Below, piece by piece: positions 46,315-55,170 of a DNA stretch of 64,000 nt. Position 1 is the first letter of the stretch. Each line of letters starts with the position of its first letter. Origin of the DNA: Desulfobulbaceae bacterium BRH_c16a (GTDB lineage: Bacteria > Desulfobacterota > Desulfobulbia > Desulfobulbales > Desulfocapsaceae); contig LADS01000004.1 in NCBI GenBank assembly GCA_000961725.1, positions 186,001-250,000 on the forward strand. Direction: 5' to 3'. Below the pieces are notes generated by a model. That model made no database searches. It saw only the letters and a list, made by a program, of their open reading frames with translations, and was not told the DNA's origin. Both the position numbers and the translations under genes were made by a program.

Positions 46315-48450
46315 GTGGATAAAAACGAACTCTTTCAGACGGACCGGTCGAGTTGGTCGGCGAAGATAATTTTCATCCTAGCCGTGGCAATTTCCCTGCT
46401 CCATATTTACTTCAACCTGATCAGCGTCCTGCCCAGCCTCACCCAGAACGCCCTGCACTACGCCGGTTTTGCCTTACTCTGCTGTCTGATGTTTCCGCTT
46501 GGCGGATCACCCCGGAAAAGGAAATGGCTGCTGCTTGTCGATCTCCTGCTCGGGCTTTCCGCCGCGGCCTCAGCCCTTTATATGATCGCCATGGAAGATG
46601 CCATCTACGCCCGAGGGGTCCGGCTTGCTCCGGGCGAATGGCTGGCCGGAATAATACTCATCCTTACCGCCCTGGAATTCACCCGGCGGACCACCGGCTG
46701 GATCATCCCCATCCTTATCGTCATTACCCTCAGTTATGTCGGCTGGTGGGGCGGCTTGATCGACGGTATGTTCCGGTTCAGCGGTCTCAGTATCGAGACC
46801 ATCCTTTTTCGCTCCATTTACGGCGACGACGGCATGTTCGGCGGCATCGCCCTGATTTCTTCGACCTTTGTCTTCATGTTCATTCTCTTCGGCGCCTTCC
46901 TGCTGCGCTCCGGGGCAGGCGAATTTGTTATTAATCTGGCCCAGATTGTAGCCGGAAAAACGGTCGGTGGCCCCGGCCTGGTGGCGGTTTTCGCCTCGGC
47001 CCTGACCGGCACCATTTCCGGTTCGGCCATCGCCAATACCGCTTCGACCGGGGTCATCACCATTCCGCTGATGAAAAAAGCCGGCTTCGAGCCGAAATTT
47101 GCAGCAGGCGTCGAAGCCGCCGCCTCCACCGGCGGCCAGCTGATGCCGCCGATCATGGGTGCCGGGGCCTTCGTCATGGCCAGCTACACCCAGATTCCCT
47201 ATACCACCATCGTCGTCGTTTCCATCCTGCCCGCCATCCTCTACTTTGCCAGCGTCGCCGCCTACGTCCGCATCGAGGCCAAACGGCTGAAGGTGCGAAA
47301 AGTGGATGTTGCCGAAATGGCCATGATCGACCTGCTGAAACAAGGCGGACTGCCCTTCCTGCTACCGATTGCCGCCCTCATCACCATGCTGGTCATGGGC
47401 TTCACCCCGACCTATGCCGCAGGCATCTCCATGGCCGCGGTGGTCGTCGGCTCCTGGCTCACTCCCAACAAGATGGGTTTTACCGCCATCCTCGAGGCCC
47501 TTGCACTCGGTGCCCGCAATATGGTCCTGACCGGCATCCTCCTGTGCAGCGTCGGCCTGATCGTCAACGTCATCACCACCACCGGAATAGGCAACACCTT
47601 CTCGCTGATGATCGTCGAATACGCAGGCGGCAACCTGCTCCTGGCCTTGGTGCTTATTGCTCTTGCCTCACTTGTTCTCGGCATGGGGTTGCCGGTGACT
47701 GCCGCCTATATCGTCCTCGGCACCCTCTCGGCCCCGGCCCTCTACAACCTGATCGTCGACTCACAGATTGCAACCATCATCTCCCAGGGGATGCTGGCCG
47801 AGGAGGCCAAGGCCATTCTCATGATCGCCCTGCCGGATAAACTCGCCCTGCTCGGGGCAGCCATGCCCCTTGCCGAAGCAAAGGCCCTGGTGGGCAGCAT
47901 TCCGCCGGACCTTGCCGGCAGCTTCAGGGATCTTGCCATCACTTCCCATACCGCAACTTTTGCCCTGCTTTCCGCCCATATGATCATCTTCTGGCTCAGC
48001 CAGGACAGCAACGTCACCCCGCCGGTCTGTCTCGCCGCCTTCACCGCCGCGGCCATCGCCGGGACCCCGCCGATGGCGACCGGCCTCACTTCCTGGAAGC
48101 TGGCCAAAGGCCTCTATATCGTGCCTTTGTTGTTTGCCTATACCCCGATGCTCGGCGGCAGCTGGACCGCCGACCTGACCATCTTCTTTTTCGCCCTCAT
48201 CGGAATCTACGCTTTTGCCGGAGCCTTCCAGGGCCATATGGAAAACCGCCTGTCCTGGCCTTTGCGGCTCACCATGCTGGGCATCGCCTTTTTCCTGATC
48301 GCCCCATGGCCGAACCTGATCCATATGGCCGCGACGGTAATTTTTGCCGTTCTTTTTTGGTTCAATCTCAAAAAGGGCGAGAAGACCGGCAACATCCTTG
48401 ACTTGCCTGGAGACAACGGGCAAGATATCGCAGTGTCGGCGAGAAAATAG
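46315..48450 (+). CDS. Fused TRAP transporter permease (DctQ-DctM type, TAXI class)
   Basis: 711 residues and about 15-17 transmembrane helices. The N-terminal four-helix part (about 15-125) corresponds to the small DctQ subunit and the rest to DctM. The conserved TRAP segments GTISGSAIANTASTGVITIP, STGGQLMPPIMGAGAFVMA and the repeated-half region with LGMGLPVTAAYIVLG and VTPPVCLAAFTAAAIAG are present. It imports the TAXI-bound solute with a sodium or proton gradient. The start is GTG 46315, eight bases after AAGGAG; a further in-frame GTG lies at 46309. Confidence 0.95.
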   Translation: MDKNELFQTDRSSWSAKIIFILAVAISLLHIYFNLISVLPSLTQNALHYAGFALLCCLMFPLGGSPRKRKWLLLVDLLLGLSAAASALYMIAMEDAIYARGVRLAPGEWLAGIILILTALEFTRRTTGWIIPILIVITLSYVGWWGGLIDGMFRFSGLSIETILFRSIYGDDGMFGGIALISSTFVFMFILFGAFLLRSGAGEFVINLAQIVAGKTVGGPGLVAVFASALTGTISGSAIANTASTGVITIPLMKKAGFEPKFAAGVEAAASTGGQLMPPIMGAGAFVMASYTQIPYTTIVVVSILPAILYFASVAAYVRIEAKRLKVRKVDVAEMAMIDLLKQGGLPFLLPIAALITMLVMGFTPTYAAGISMAAVVVGSWLTPNKMGFTAILEALALGARNMVLTGILLCSVGLIVNVITTTGIGNTFSLMIVEYAGGNLLLALVLIALASLVLGMGLPVTAAYIVLGTLSAPALYNLIVDSQIATIISQGMLAEEAKAILMIALPDKLALLGAAMPLAEAKALVGSIPPDLAGSFRDLAITSHTATFALLSAHMIIFWLSQDSNVTPPVCLAAFTAAAIAGTPPMATGLTSWKLAKGLYIVPLLFAYTPMLGGSWTADLTIFFFALIGIYAFAGAFQGHMENRLSWPLRLTMLGIAFFLIAPWPNLIHMAATVIFAVLFWFNLKKGEKTGNILDLPGDNGQDIAVSARK

Positions 48451-48474
48451 TCTCTTATAAGCAGAGGACATGTC

Positions 48475-49728
48475 ATGCAGCAGGAAAAAACTCCCTCCAC
48501 CATTTCCTTCGGCAGCGAGTTGTTACAGCTCCTGCTCCCCACCCAGAGCGTCGCTCTTGAGGTGCGGGACGTGCCGATGGAAATCACTCCGGCGATTTTT
48601 TCCGAGCGGCTGAATATTTTTTTCCGCGAAAATCCGCAGGATCTTGCCAGGCCGGTGCTGGTTGTTGCCGACAAGACCCGGCTGTGCGGCTATCCGCAAT
48701 ACCTGCCGCTGCTGATCGATGGGCTGAAAGAGCACGGCATGGATGAAACGAAGTTGAAAATCGTCATCGCCTACGGCACCCATCCCCGGCAGAGCGATGC
48801 GGAATGCATGGGAGCCTATGGCGAGGTATACGGCCGCCACACCTTCATCCACCATGACTGCCGGGAGGAACACGCCTTTGTCGACCTTGGCGTCACGGCA
48901 AGAAATACACCGGTCCGTTTCCGCAAGGACCTTGCCGGGGCCAGCTCGATCATCACCATGGGGGCGATCACCCACCACTATTTTGCCGGCTACGGCGGCG
49001 GCCGGAAACTGGTCTTTCCCGGCTGCGGCGAAAAAGAGTCCATCTACGCCAACCACAGTCTGTTTCTCGACTCACGTGGGGGAACTCTTTCGCCAGGTTG
49101 CCGGCCCGGCGTAATGGATGGCAATCCTCTTGCCGAGGACCTCTTCGAAATAGAGGAAAAACTGCCGGCACATCTGGCGATCCATGGCATCCTCGATGCC
49201 CACGGACATCTCTGCGATCTCCTTATCGGTCGCGGCCGCGAGTCTTTTCTCCAGGCCTGCGCCAGACATGGCCAGGCCTGCGAGATCGACTCTCCCCGTT
49301 TTTCGACCGTTATCGCCTCTTGCGGCGGTTCCCCGAAAGACATCAATTTCATCCAGAGTCATAAGGCGGTCCATAATGCGGCGATGTTCGTCGAAGACGG
49401 CGGACTTCTCCTGGTATACTGCGAATGCCGCGACGGTGTGGGCTCGACGACCTTTCTCCCGTGGTTTACCAAGGGCTCCTTCGCCGCCGCCTTTATCGAA
49501 CTGGCCGATCGTTACGAGGGTAACGGCGGCACGGCCCTGGCAATGATGACCAAACTGCAGCGCATTCGCATCGGCTTGATTACCAGCCTGGACGACAGCA
49601 CCTGCGACGCAATCGGCGTAACGCACTGGACCCACGGCGAGGTCCAGGCCCATCTCGCCGGTCTACCCGATGGTGCAACCGTGGCCTTCATCGGCAACGC
49701 CAGTCTGGTGGTAAAAAAGAGCCGGTAG
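48475..49728 (+). CDS. LarA-like protein (nickel-pincer lactate racemase superfamily)
   Basis: 417 residues, the family length. The LarA catalytic set is recognisable: VIAYGTHPRQ, FIHHDCRE, ITHHYFAGYGGGRKLVFPGCG with the conserved Lys that anchors the nickel-pincer cofactor in LarA, and the following ANHSLF His. The superfamily racemises or epimerises 2-hydroxy acids such as lactate or malate, so I infer that this enzyme acts on what the TRAP system imports. It begins 24 bases after the permease gene and ends 12 before the kinase gene. Cofactor-making genes (larB, larC, larE) are not in the window. The exact substrate is open. Confidence 0.85.
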   Translation: MQQEKTPSTISFGSELLQLLLPTQSVALEVRDVPMEITPAIFSERLNIFFRENPQDLARPVLVVADKTRLCGYPQYLPLLIDGLKEHGMDETKLKIVIAYGTHPRQSDAECMGAYGEVYGRHTFIHHDCREEHAFVDLGVTARNTPVRFRKDLAGASSIITMGAITHHYFAGYGGGRKLVFPGCGEKESIYANHSLFLDSRGGTLSPGCRPGVMDGNPLAEDLFEIEEKLPAHLAIHGILDAHGHLCDLLIGRGRESFLQACARHGQACEIDSPRFSTVIASCGGSPKDINFIQSHKAVHNAAMFVEDGGLLLVYCECRDGVGSTTFLPWFTKGSFAAAFIELADRYEGNGGTALAMMTKLQRIRIGLITSLDDSTCDAIGVTHWTHGEVQAHLAGLPDGATVAFIGNASLVVKKSR

Positions 49729-49740
49729 AGCCGCCGATCG

Positions 49741-51552
49741 ATGCCGGAACCACGTTCCCCATTTTTCAAGAGAGTCCTTAAAAGTCCGAAGTTCGGTATC
49801 GCAACCACACTTTTGCTCGCTGCCCTCGCTATCTGGCGCGTTGCAGCGTTTACCGAAGAGTGGGGGCTTGAACGTCTGCGCCGGACCGGCGAAGCACGAA
49901 TCACCCTGCACACCGCCTCGCTGCTGGATACTCTGGAAAAATACCGCCACATCCCGTACATCCTCGCAAGAGACACGCGTATCCGCAGTCTTTTGAAGGG
50001 CGACCTCGCACCGGTACATGTCAATCCCCACCTCGACGACTTCGCCCTTGCCGCCGAGACCCTGATCTTCGTCATGGATAAAACCGGTCAAACCGTTGCC
50101 ACCTCCAACTGGCGAACGGCGGAAAATCTCATGGGCATCAACTTCGCCTTTCGCCCCTATTTTCAGGACGCCCTGCAAGGAAAGTCGGGCAGCTATTACG
50201 CGGTCGGGGTGAAGACCAGGAAACCGGGTTTTTTTATCTCGTATCCGGTTCTTGAAACCGGCAGATTGCTCGGCGTTGTGGTCGTCAAGGTCGATCTGGG
50301 AAAACTGCAGGAAGGCTGGCGGGAGAGCGGCGAGACCCTTATTGTCAGCGATGCCGGCGGCGTACTCTTTCTCAGCAGCCGCCCCGAGTGGCAATACCGG
50401 TCGCTCCGTCCCCTTCCCGAAGACACCGTCGACCGGCTGCGAAAAGTGCAATACCTGGATCAACCGCTGACCCCTCTCGCCATTACCAGGCAGCCGGCAA
50501 TCGGCGGCAATATCATGCAGCTGGAGGGCAGCTCCTATCTCGAACAGTCCCGGCAGCTCCTCGATTACGGCTGGCGCATTCACTCTCTTTCCGATCTCGC
50601 CCCTGTTGCCGCCGGCGTCAGACTGGCCATGGCCGTCACTGCGACGGTTGTCCTGGCCCTGCTGCTCATCCTGCTCTATCTTCGCGAACGCCGCCAGAAG
50701 CTGCAGTCGCGCCGGGAAGCGAGGGAAGCCGAAGCGATCAGGCAGCTGAACGAACGGCTGCAAGAGGAAATCGCCCAGCACAAAGAGACGGTGAGCACCC
50801 TGCGCATTACCCAGGCTGAACTCATTCAGGCGGGAAAGCTCGCGGCGCTTGGCCGGATGTCGGCAGCCATCGCCCATGAACTGAACCAACCGGTCACCGC
50901 CATTCGCACCTTCATCGCCAGTTGCCGGATTTTCCTTGACCGGCAGCAACCCGACATGGTGGCGGAGAATCTGCTGCTGATCGACCGCCTCACCGAGAGA
51001 ATGACCGGGATAACCGGCCAGCTCAAAACCTTCGCCCGGAAAAACAAGGGCCGGAGAGTACCGGTCGACCTCCGCGATGTGGTCGACCATGTGGTTGCCT
51101 TTTTCACTCCCCAGCTTGAGCAGCAGACGGTGGCCCTTGCCCTGGAACTGCCGGAAAAAGGGGTCGCGATGGTCCTGGCCGACGAACTGCAGCTTGAGCA
51201 GGTAATGAACAATCTCCTCCGCAACAGTCTTGATGCCATGAAGGACGGCAGCCGGAAAAATCTCCGCATCAGCCTGACAACGACGAATCACTCCATTATC
51301 CTTTGCTGCCGTGACAGCGGGGCCGGAATAACGGAGGAGGCGAAGGCTTTGCTCTTCGACCCGTTCTTTACCACCAAGGACATCGGCCTGGGATTGGGGC
51401 TCGGGCTGTCAATAAGCTATGGCATAATCCAGGAAATGGGTGGTACTATCAAGGCCGAAAATCATTCGGAGGGCGGCGCGCTGTTCACCCTGCAGCTGCC
51501 CTTGGCAACGACCTTCCCGACAACCGAGAACACAGGAAATCCAGGCTCATGA
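49741..51552 (+). CDS. DctB-like periplasmic-sensing histidine kinase
   Basis: 603 residues. One helix at about 18-35, a periplasmic sensor domain of the DctB/double-Cache type (about 40-290, with TASLLDTLEKYRHIPYILAR and a YYAVGVKTRKPGFFISYPV stretch), and a second helix at about 297-320. A coiled coil leads into HisKA (GRMSAAIAHELNQPVTAIRTF, phospho-His near 379), then HATPase_c (NLLRNSLDAM, CRDSGAGI, LGLGLSISYGI). In Rhizobium, DctB detects dicarboxylates and drives DctD. The start codon is ATG 49741 and the stop overlaps the activator start as ATGA. Confidence 0.93.
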   Translation: MPEPRSPFFKRVLKSPKFGIATTLLLAALAIWRVAAFTEEWGLERLRRTGEARITLHTASLLDTLEKYRHIPYILARDTRIRSLLKGDLAPVHVNPHLDDFALAAETLIFVMDKTGQTVATSNWRTAENLMGINFAFRPYFQDALQGKSGSYYAVGVKTRKPGFFISYPVLETGRLLGVVVVKVDLGKLQEGWRESGETLIVSDAGGVLFLSSRPEWQYRSLRPLPEDTVDRLRKVQYLDQPLTPLAITRQPAIGGNIMQLEGSSYLEQSRQLLDYGWRIHSLSDLAPVAAGVRLAMAVTATVVLALLLILLYLRERRQKLQSRREAREAEAIRQLNERLQEEIAQHKETVSTLRITQAELIQAGKLAALGRMSAAIAHELNQPVTAIRTFIASCRIFLDRQQPDMVAENLLLIDRLTERMTGITGQLKTFARKNKGRRVPVDLRDVVDHVVAFFTPQLEQQTVALALELPEKGVAMVLADELQLEQVMNNLLRNSLDAMKDGSRKNLRISLTTTNHSIILCCRDSGAGITEEAKALLFDPFFTTKDIGLGLGLGLSISYGIIQEMGGTIKAENHSEGGALFTLQLPLATTFPTTENTGNPGS

Positions 51553-52925
51553 CAACAGCAACCATCTTTCTTATCGACGACGAAGAGAGTGTGCGGGTGT
51601 CCGTTTCCCAGTGGCTCTCCCTGGCCGACTACCGGGTAGCCTGTTTTGGCGACGCAGGTTCCGCCCTCCATGGAATCGATACCGGCTTTGAGGGAGTAGT
51701 GGTCAGCGACATCCGCATGCCCGGCATGGACGGTTTCGAGCTGCTGCAGGCTGTGCGGCAAAGGGATCCGGAGATCCCCGTAGTCCTCTTTACCGGCCAC
51801 GGCGATATCCCCATGGCCGTCTCGGCAATGCGGGCGGGCGCCTATGATTTTATCGAAAAACCCTTCGATCCTGAAATCCTGCTTGAGACTATCCGGCGGG
51901 CCGGAGAGAAACGGGGCCTGATCATGGAAAACCGCCGGCTGAAAGAGGAGTTGCAGAAAGTCTCCGGTATCGACAGCCAACTGCTCGGCAACAGCCAGGC
52001 CATCCAGATGGTCCACCGGGAAATAGCCGATCTCGGCCCGACCGATGCAAGTGTCTTCCTGGTCGGTGAAACCGGCTGCGGCAAAGAGGTCGTGGCCCGC
52101 TGCCTGCACCAGGTCAGCCACAGGAGGAACGGTCCTTTTATCGCCATCAACTGCGGCGCCATTCCGGAGAGTCTTTTCGAAAGCGAGCTTTTCGGTCATG
52201 AGGCGGGCGCCTTCACCGGAGCCCAGGCAAGACGTATTGGAAAATTCGAGCAGGCCGGCGGCGGGACGCTGTTTCTTGATGAAGTCACCTCGATGCCGAT
52301 CAACCTCCAGGTCAAGGTTTTGAGGGTCTTGCAGGAACGGGAGATTGAGCGTCTGGGCGGAACCGGGCCGCTGCCCATCGATATCCGGGTCATCAGTGCC
52401 GGCAACAAAGATCCGCGCAAAGCCTGCAGCGGAGGACTTTTCCGCGAAGATCTCTACTATCGGCTGAATCTTGCCGAAATCCACATTCCGCCGTTGCGTT
52501 TGCGTGGCCCCGATATCCTGCTGCTCTTTGAGTATTTTGCCCTGCGAGCGGCAGAAAAGTACCGGCGTAAAGCCCCGCCCCTTGCAGGAGAAGCGATCAC
52601 CACCCTCATGGCCTATGGCTGGCCGGGCAACGTCAGGGAGTTAAAGAACACCGCGGAACGATACGTCCTTTCCTCACTGCCCGAAGAAGGCCGGATCGCC
52701 TCGATCCTGCAGCATTCGCAAACGCCGATGGCGTGCGGCCATGATGCGACACTTGCCGATCAGACAGGACTTTTCGAGAGGTGTGTTCTGGAACGCTCAT
52801 TACATCGGCACAAAGGCAATATCCTGGCGGTGATGAAGGAACTCGACCTGCCACGCCGAACCCTGAACCAGAAAATGCTGAGCCACGGACTGGCCCGCAA
52901 CGACTTTCTCGAAGGGAGAACCTGA
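51549..52925 (+). CDS. DctD-like sigma-54-dependent response regulator
   Basis: 458 residues: receiver with DDEESVR and phospho-Asp in VVSDIRMPGMDG (about 56), AAA+ domain (about 145-375) with GETGCGKE, an intact sigma-54 contact loop EAGAFTGAQ, GGGTLFLDEV and the R-finger region FREDLYYRLN, then a Fis-type end (HKGNILAVMKELDLPRRTLNQKM). It pairs with the DctB-like kinase (ATGA overlap) and should activate the operon's own sigma-54 promoter at 45074. The second TAXI gene follows two bases after the stop. Confidence 0.95.
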   Translation: MTTATIFLIDDEESVRVSVSQWLSLADYRVACFGDAGSALHGIDTGFEGVVVSDIRMPGMDGFELLQAVRQRDPEIPVVLFTGHGDIPMAVSAMRAGAYDFIEKPFDPEILLETIRRAGEKRGLIMENRRLKEELQKVSGIDSQLLGNSQAIQMVHREIADLGPTDASVFLVGETGCGKEVVARCLHQVSHRRNGPFIAINCGAIPESLFESELFGHEAGAFTGAQARRIGKFEQAGGGTLFLDEVTSMPINLQVKVLRVLQEREIERLGGTGPLPIDIRVISAGNKDPRKACSGGLFREDLYYRLNLAEIHIPPLRLRGPDILLLFEYFALRAAEKYRRKAPPLAGEAITTLMAYGWPGNVRELKNTAERYVLSSLPEEGRIASILQHSQTPMACGHDATLADQTGLFERCVLERSLHRHKGNILAVMKELDLPRRTLNQKMLSHGLARNDFLEGRT

Positions 52926-52926
52926 C

Positions 52927-53982
52927 ATGCGCATTCTATTTTCGTGGTACTGCCGTTTCGCCGCGCTTTGGCCGGCATCGGCCGGAATTCTTGTGCTTGC
53001 CCTGGTCATTTTGGCGCTTGGCTGCCGGGAAGCAGAGACCGCCGGCCCCCGTCACTATATCTTTGCCACGGCCAATACCGGAGGCACCTATTATCCCGTC
53101 GGGGTCGCCCTGGCGACTTTGACCAAGGTGAAACTGGAACCGAGCCACCACATCGCCCTTTCCGCCGTCAGTTCTGCCGGCTCGGGAGAAAACATCGCAA
53201 TGCTCCGCGACCGGACTGCCCAATTTGCCATCCTCCAGGGGCTTTACGGGGCCTGGGCCTGGAACGGAACCGGCAAGCTGCGCCAGGACGGCCCGCAAAC
53301 GTACCTGCGCTCCATTACCATGCTCTGGCAGAATGTCGAACACTTTGCCGTTAAATCGGATTTTGTTAAAAACGGGGACATGTCGGACCTCGCCGCCCTG
53401 AAAGACAAATGGTTTTCCCTGGGGCAGCGGAATTCCGGCTCCGAGGGTTCCGGCCTGTATATTCTCGAACGGCTTGGCTTTGCTCCCTACGACGATTTTC
53501 AGATTACCTCCATCGACTACGGCAGCAACGCCTCCGCCATCCGGAACAGCTCCATCGACGGCATGAATATTCCAGGGGGGCCGCCTGTCAGCGCCGTCAC
53601 CGAGGCGTATACATCCCTTGGCAAGGACTTGACCATCCTCAATTTTACCGACGAGCAGTTGAATGCCGTCAACGGCGGCTATCCCTTGTGGCATCGTTTC
53701 ATCATCGCTCCCGGCACCTATCCCGGCCAGGACAGGGAAATTGCCACCATTGCCCAGCCGAATTTCCTGGCGGTTCGCCAAGACGTCGATGAAGAAGCGG
53801 TCTACCTGATCGTCAAAACCATCTACGCCAACCTGCCCTTCCTCCATCTCATTCATTCGGCCAGCGAAGCCATGTCACTCGACAAGGCCATCGCCGGCCT
53901 GCCGGTCCCGCTGCATCCCGGCGCCGCCCGCTTTTACCGGGAACAGGGAATCGACATCCCCGACCACCTGATTGCCAGATAA
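52927..53982 (+). CDS. Second TAXI-family solute-binding protein, membrane-anchored or lipoprotein type
   Basis: 351 residues, clearly paralogous to the first TAXI protein of the operon: FATANTGGTYYPVGVALATL, SSAGSGENIAMLRDR, AILQGLYGAW and LHPGAARFYREQG. It differs at the N-terminus, where a hydrophobic stretch (about 17-32) ends in LALGCRE, a weak lipobox or uncleaved anchor. It starts two bases after the regulator stop and is translationally coupled to it. Placement after the sensor genes suggests a receptor serving the kinase and not transport, but a redundant transport receptor is equally possible. Confidence 0.92.
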   Translation: MRILFSWYCRFAALWPASAGILVLALVILALGCREAETAGPRHYIFATANTGGTYYPVGVALATLTKVKLEPSHHIALSAVSSAGSGENIAMLRDRTAQFAILQGLYGAWAWNGTGKLRQDGPQTYLRSITMLWQNVEHFAVKSDFVKNGDMSDLAALKDKWFSLGQRNSGSEGSGLYILERLGFAPYDDFQITSIDYGSNASAIRNSSIDGMNIPGGPPVSAVTEAYTSLGKDLTILNFTDEQLNAVNGGYPLWHRFIIAPGTYPGQDREIATIAQPNFLAVRQDVDEEAVYLIVKTIYANLPFLHLIHSASEAMSLDKAIAGLPVPLHPGAARFYREQGIDIPDHLIAR

Positions 53983-54002
53983 AAAAGCAGCCGAGAATAC
54001 CG

Positions 54003-54941
54003 TCAGCGCGGCATGCCATAAAAGGAAACCAGCGTCAGCCAGACAATAAATGTTACCGCCGAAAGGAGGGTTCCGGCCGAGATTGTCGCGACCGTAAAAT
54101 CGGCATCTCCGTGCATCTCCTTGGCCATTACGTAGGCAATGGTCGCGGTCGGCGAACAGAGCAGAATCAGGGCCGGCAGATAGGAGGTCGCCGGCACGTG
54201 AAAAAGAGAGAAGAGCAGCAGGCCTGCGGCGGGGAGCACAATCAATTTGAAGGTGACCGCGATAAGGCTGGGGACAAGATATGTGCGGATAAGCTGCATC
54301 GACAATGAGGCACCAATCAGCAGCAGCGCCATCGGCGGCGCGAGGCCTCCGAGTATATCGATACTTTGCCGGATTACCCTCGGCAGGGAGATTTCCAGGG
54401 CTGAAACCACTATTCCGGCCATGGCGCCGACGATAACCGGATTACCGACGATCTTTTTAATGAGGGATTTGAAGCCCGGCGCTTTTTTATCGGTACGGTC
54501 ATACAGCTGCAGGCTGATCACCGAAAGCAGATTCTGCAGAATCATCAAAAAACCACAGATAATACCTGCCCTGGCAAGGCCGGATTCGCCCAGATAGTAC
54601 AGGGCGATGGGCAAGCCGATATAGCCGAGATTGCCGTGTCCCGAGCTTTGCACGAAGGCTCCGGCCCGGGCAGGCGCCATTTTCGAAATTCCGGCGAAAA
54701 GATGCGCGCCGGCGTAGAGAAGAACCGCCGCCAACAGTGTGAGAAAGAGGACCAGGGCGTCGAACTGTTCATTGAAGGAGGCCTTGGCGATCGAGCTGAA
54801 GATCAGTGCGGGCATGGACAGGAAATAGACCAGCCGGTTCGCCGGGCCAAGGAACTCAGGGGTAATGAAGCTTCTCTTTCTCGCCACCCAGCCAAGAAAG
54901 ATAACGAAAAAAATAGGTATGATGGTGGCGACAACCTGCAT
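54003..54941 (-). CDS. AEC-family transporter (auxin efflux carrier fold)
   Basis: 312 residues, start ATG 54941 with GGGAG upstream (the open frame to 55244 is not family-like). Ten transmembrane helices in two fives: IIPIFFVIFLGWVARKR at the start, HGNLGYIGLPIALYY, NPVIVGAMAGIVVSA, PPMALLLIGASLSM and CSPTATIAYVMAKEM. Bacterial relatives carry malate, malonate or other small acids, though the family name comes from plants. It faces the TAXI operon end to end, 20 bases apart, with no terminator seen. A link to the same hydroxy acid is a guess. Confidence 0.9.
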   Translation of the reverse strand: MQVVATIIPIFFVIFLGWVARKRSFITPEFLGPANRLVYFLSMPALIFSSIAKASFNEQFDALVLFLTLLAAVLLYAGAHLFAGISKMAPARAGAFVQSSGHGNLGYIGLPIALYYLGESGLARAGIICGFLMILQNLLSVISLQLYDRTDKKAPGFKSLIKKIVGNPVIVGAMAGIVVSALEISLPRVIRQSIDILGGLAPPMALLLIGASLSMQLIRTYLVPSLIAVTFKLIVLPAAGLLLFSLFHVPATSYLPALILLCSPTATIAYVMAKEMHGDADFTVATISAGTLLSAVTFIVWLTLVSFYGMPR

Positions 54942-55170
54942 GTCTGCTCCCGTCGGCAATATTTTTTCTCTAGCCCTGCAAAAGGCCGATACGTGAGAAT
55001 ACCAGGTGCAATGTTGACGACACAAGGATCTTCCCCTTGAATCTCCTGAAGGAGGTAGCATATAGTATGAAGAAAGTACGTACATTCTCCTACTTTCCCA
55101 TGTTCCTCCCCTGGGTAATGTGCCCTGGTTCAAGAGGTCCTGATCATATCCCTCTCCTTTGAAGAAATCC

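Noticed and set aside
49663..51291. 542-codon minus-strand frame opposite the DctB-like kinase
   Set aside because: Lies wholly inside a gene with intact HisKA and HATPase motifs; no features of its own.
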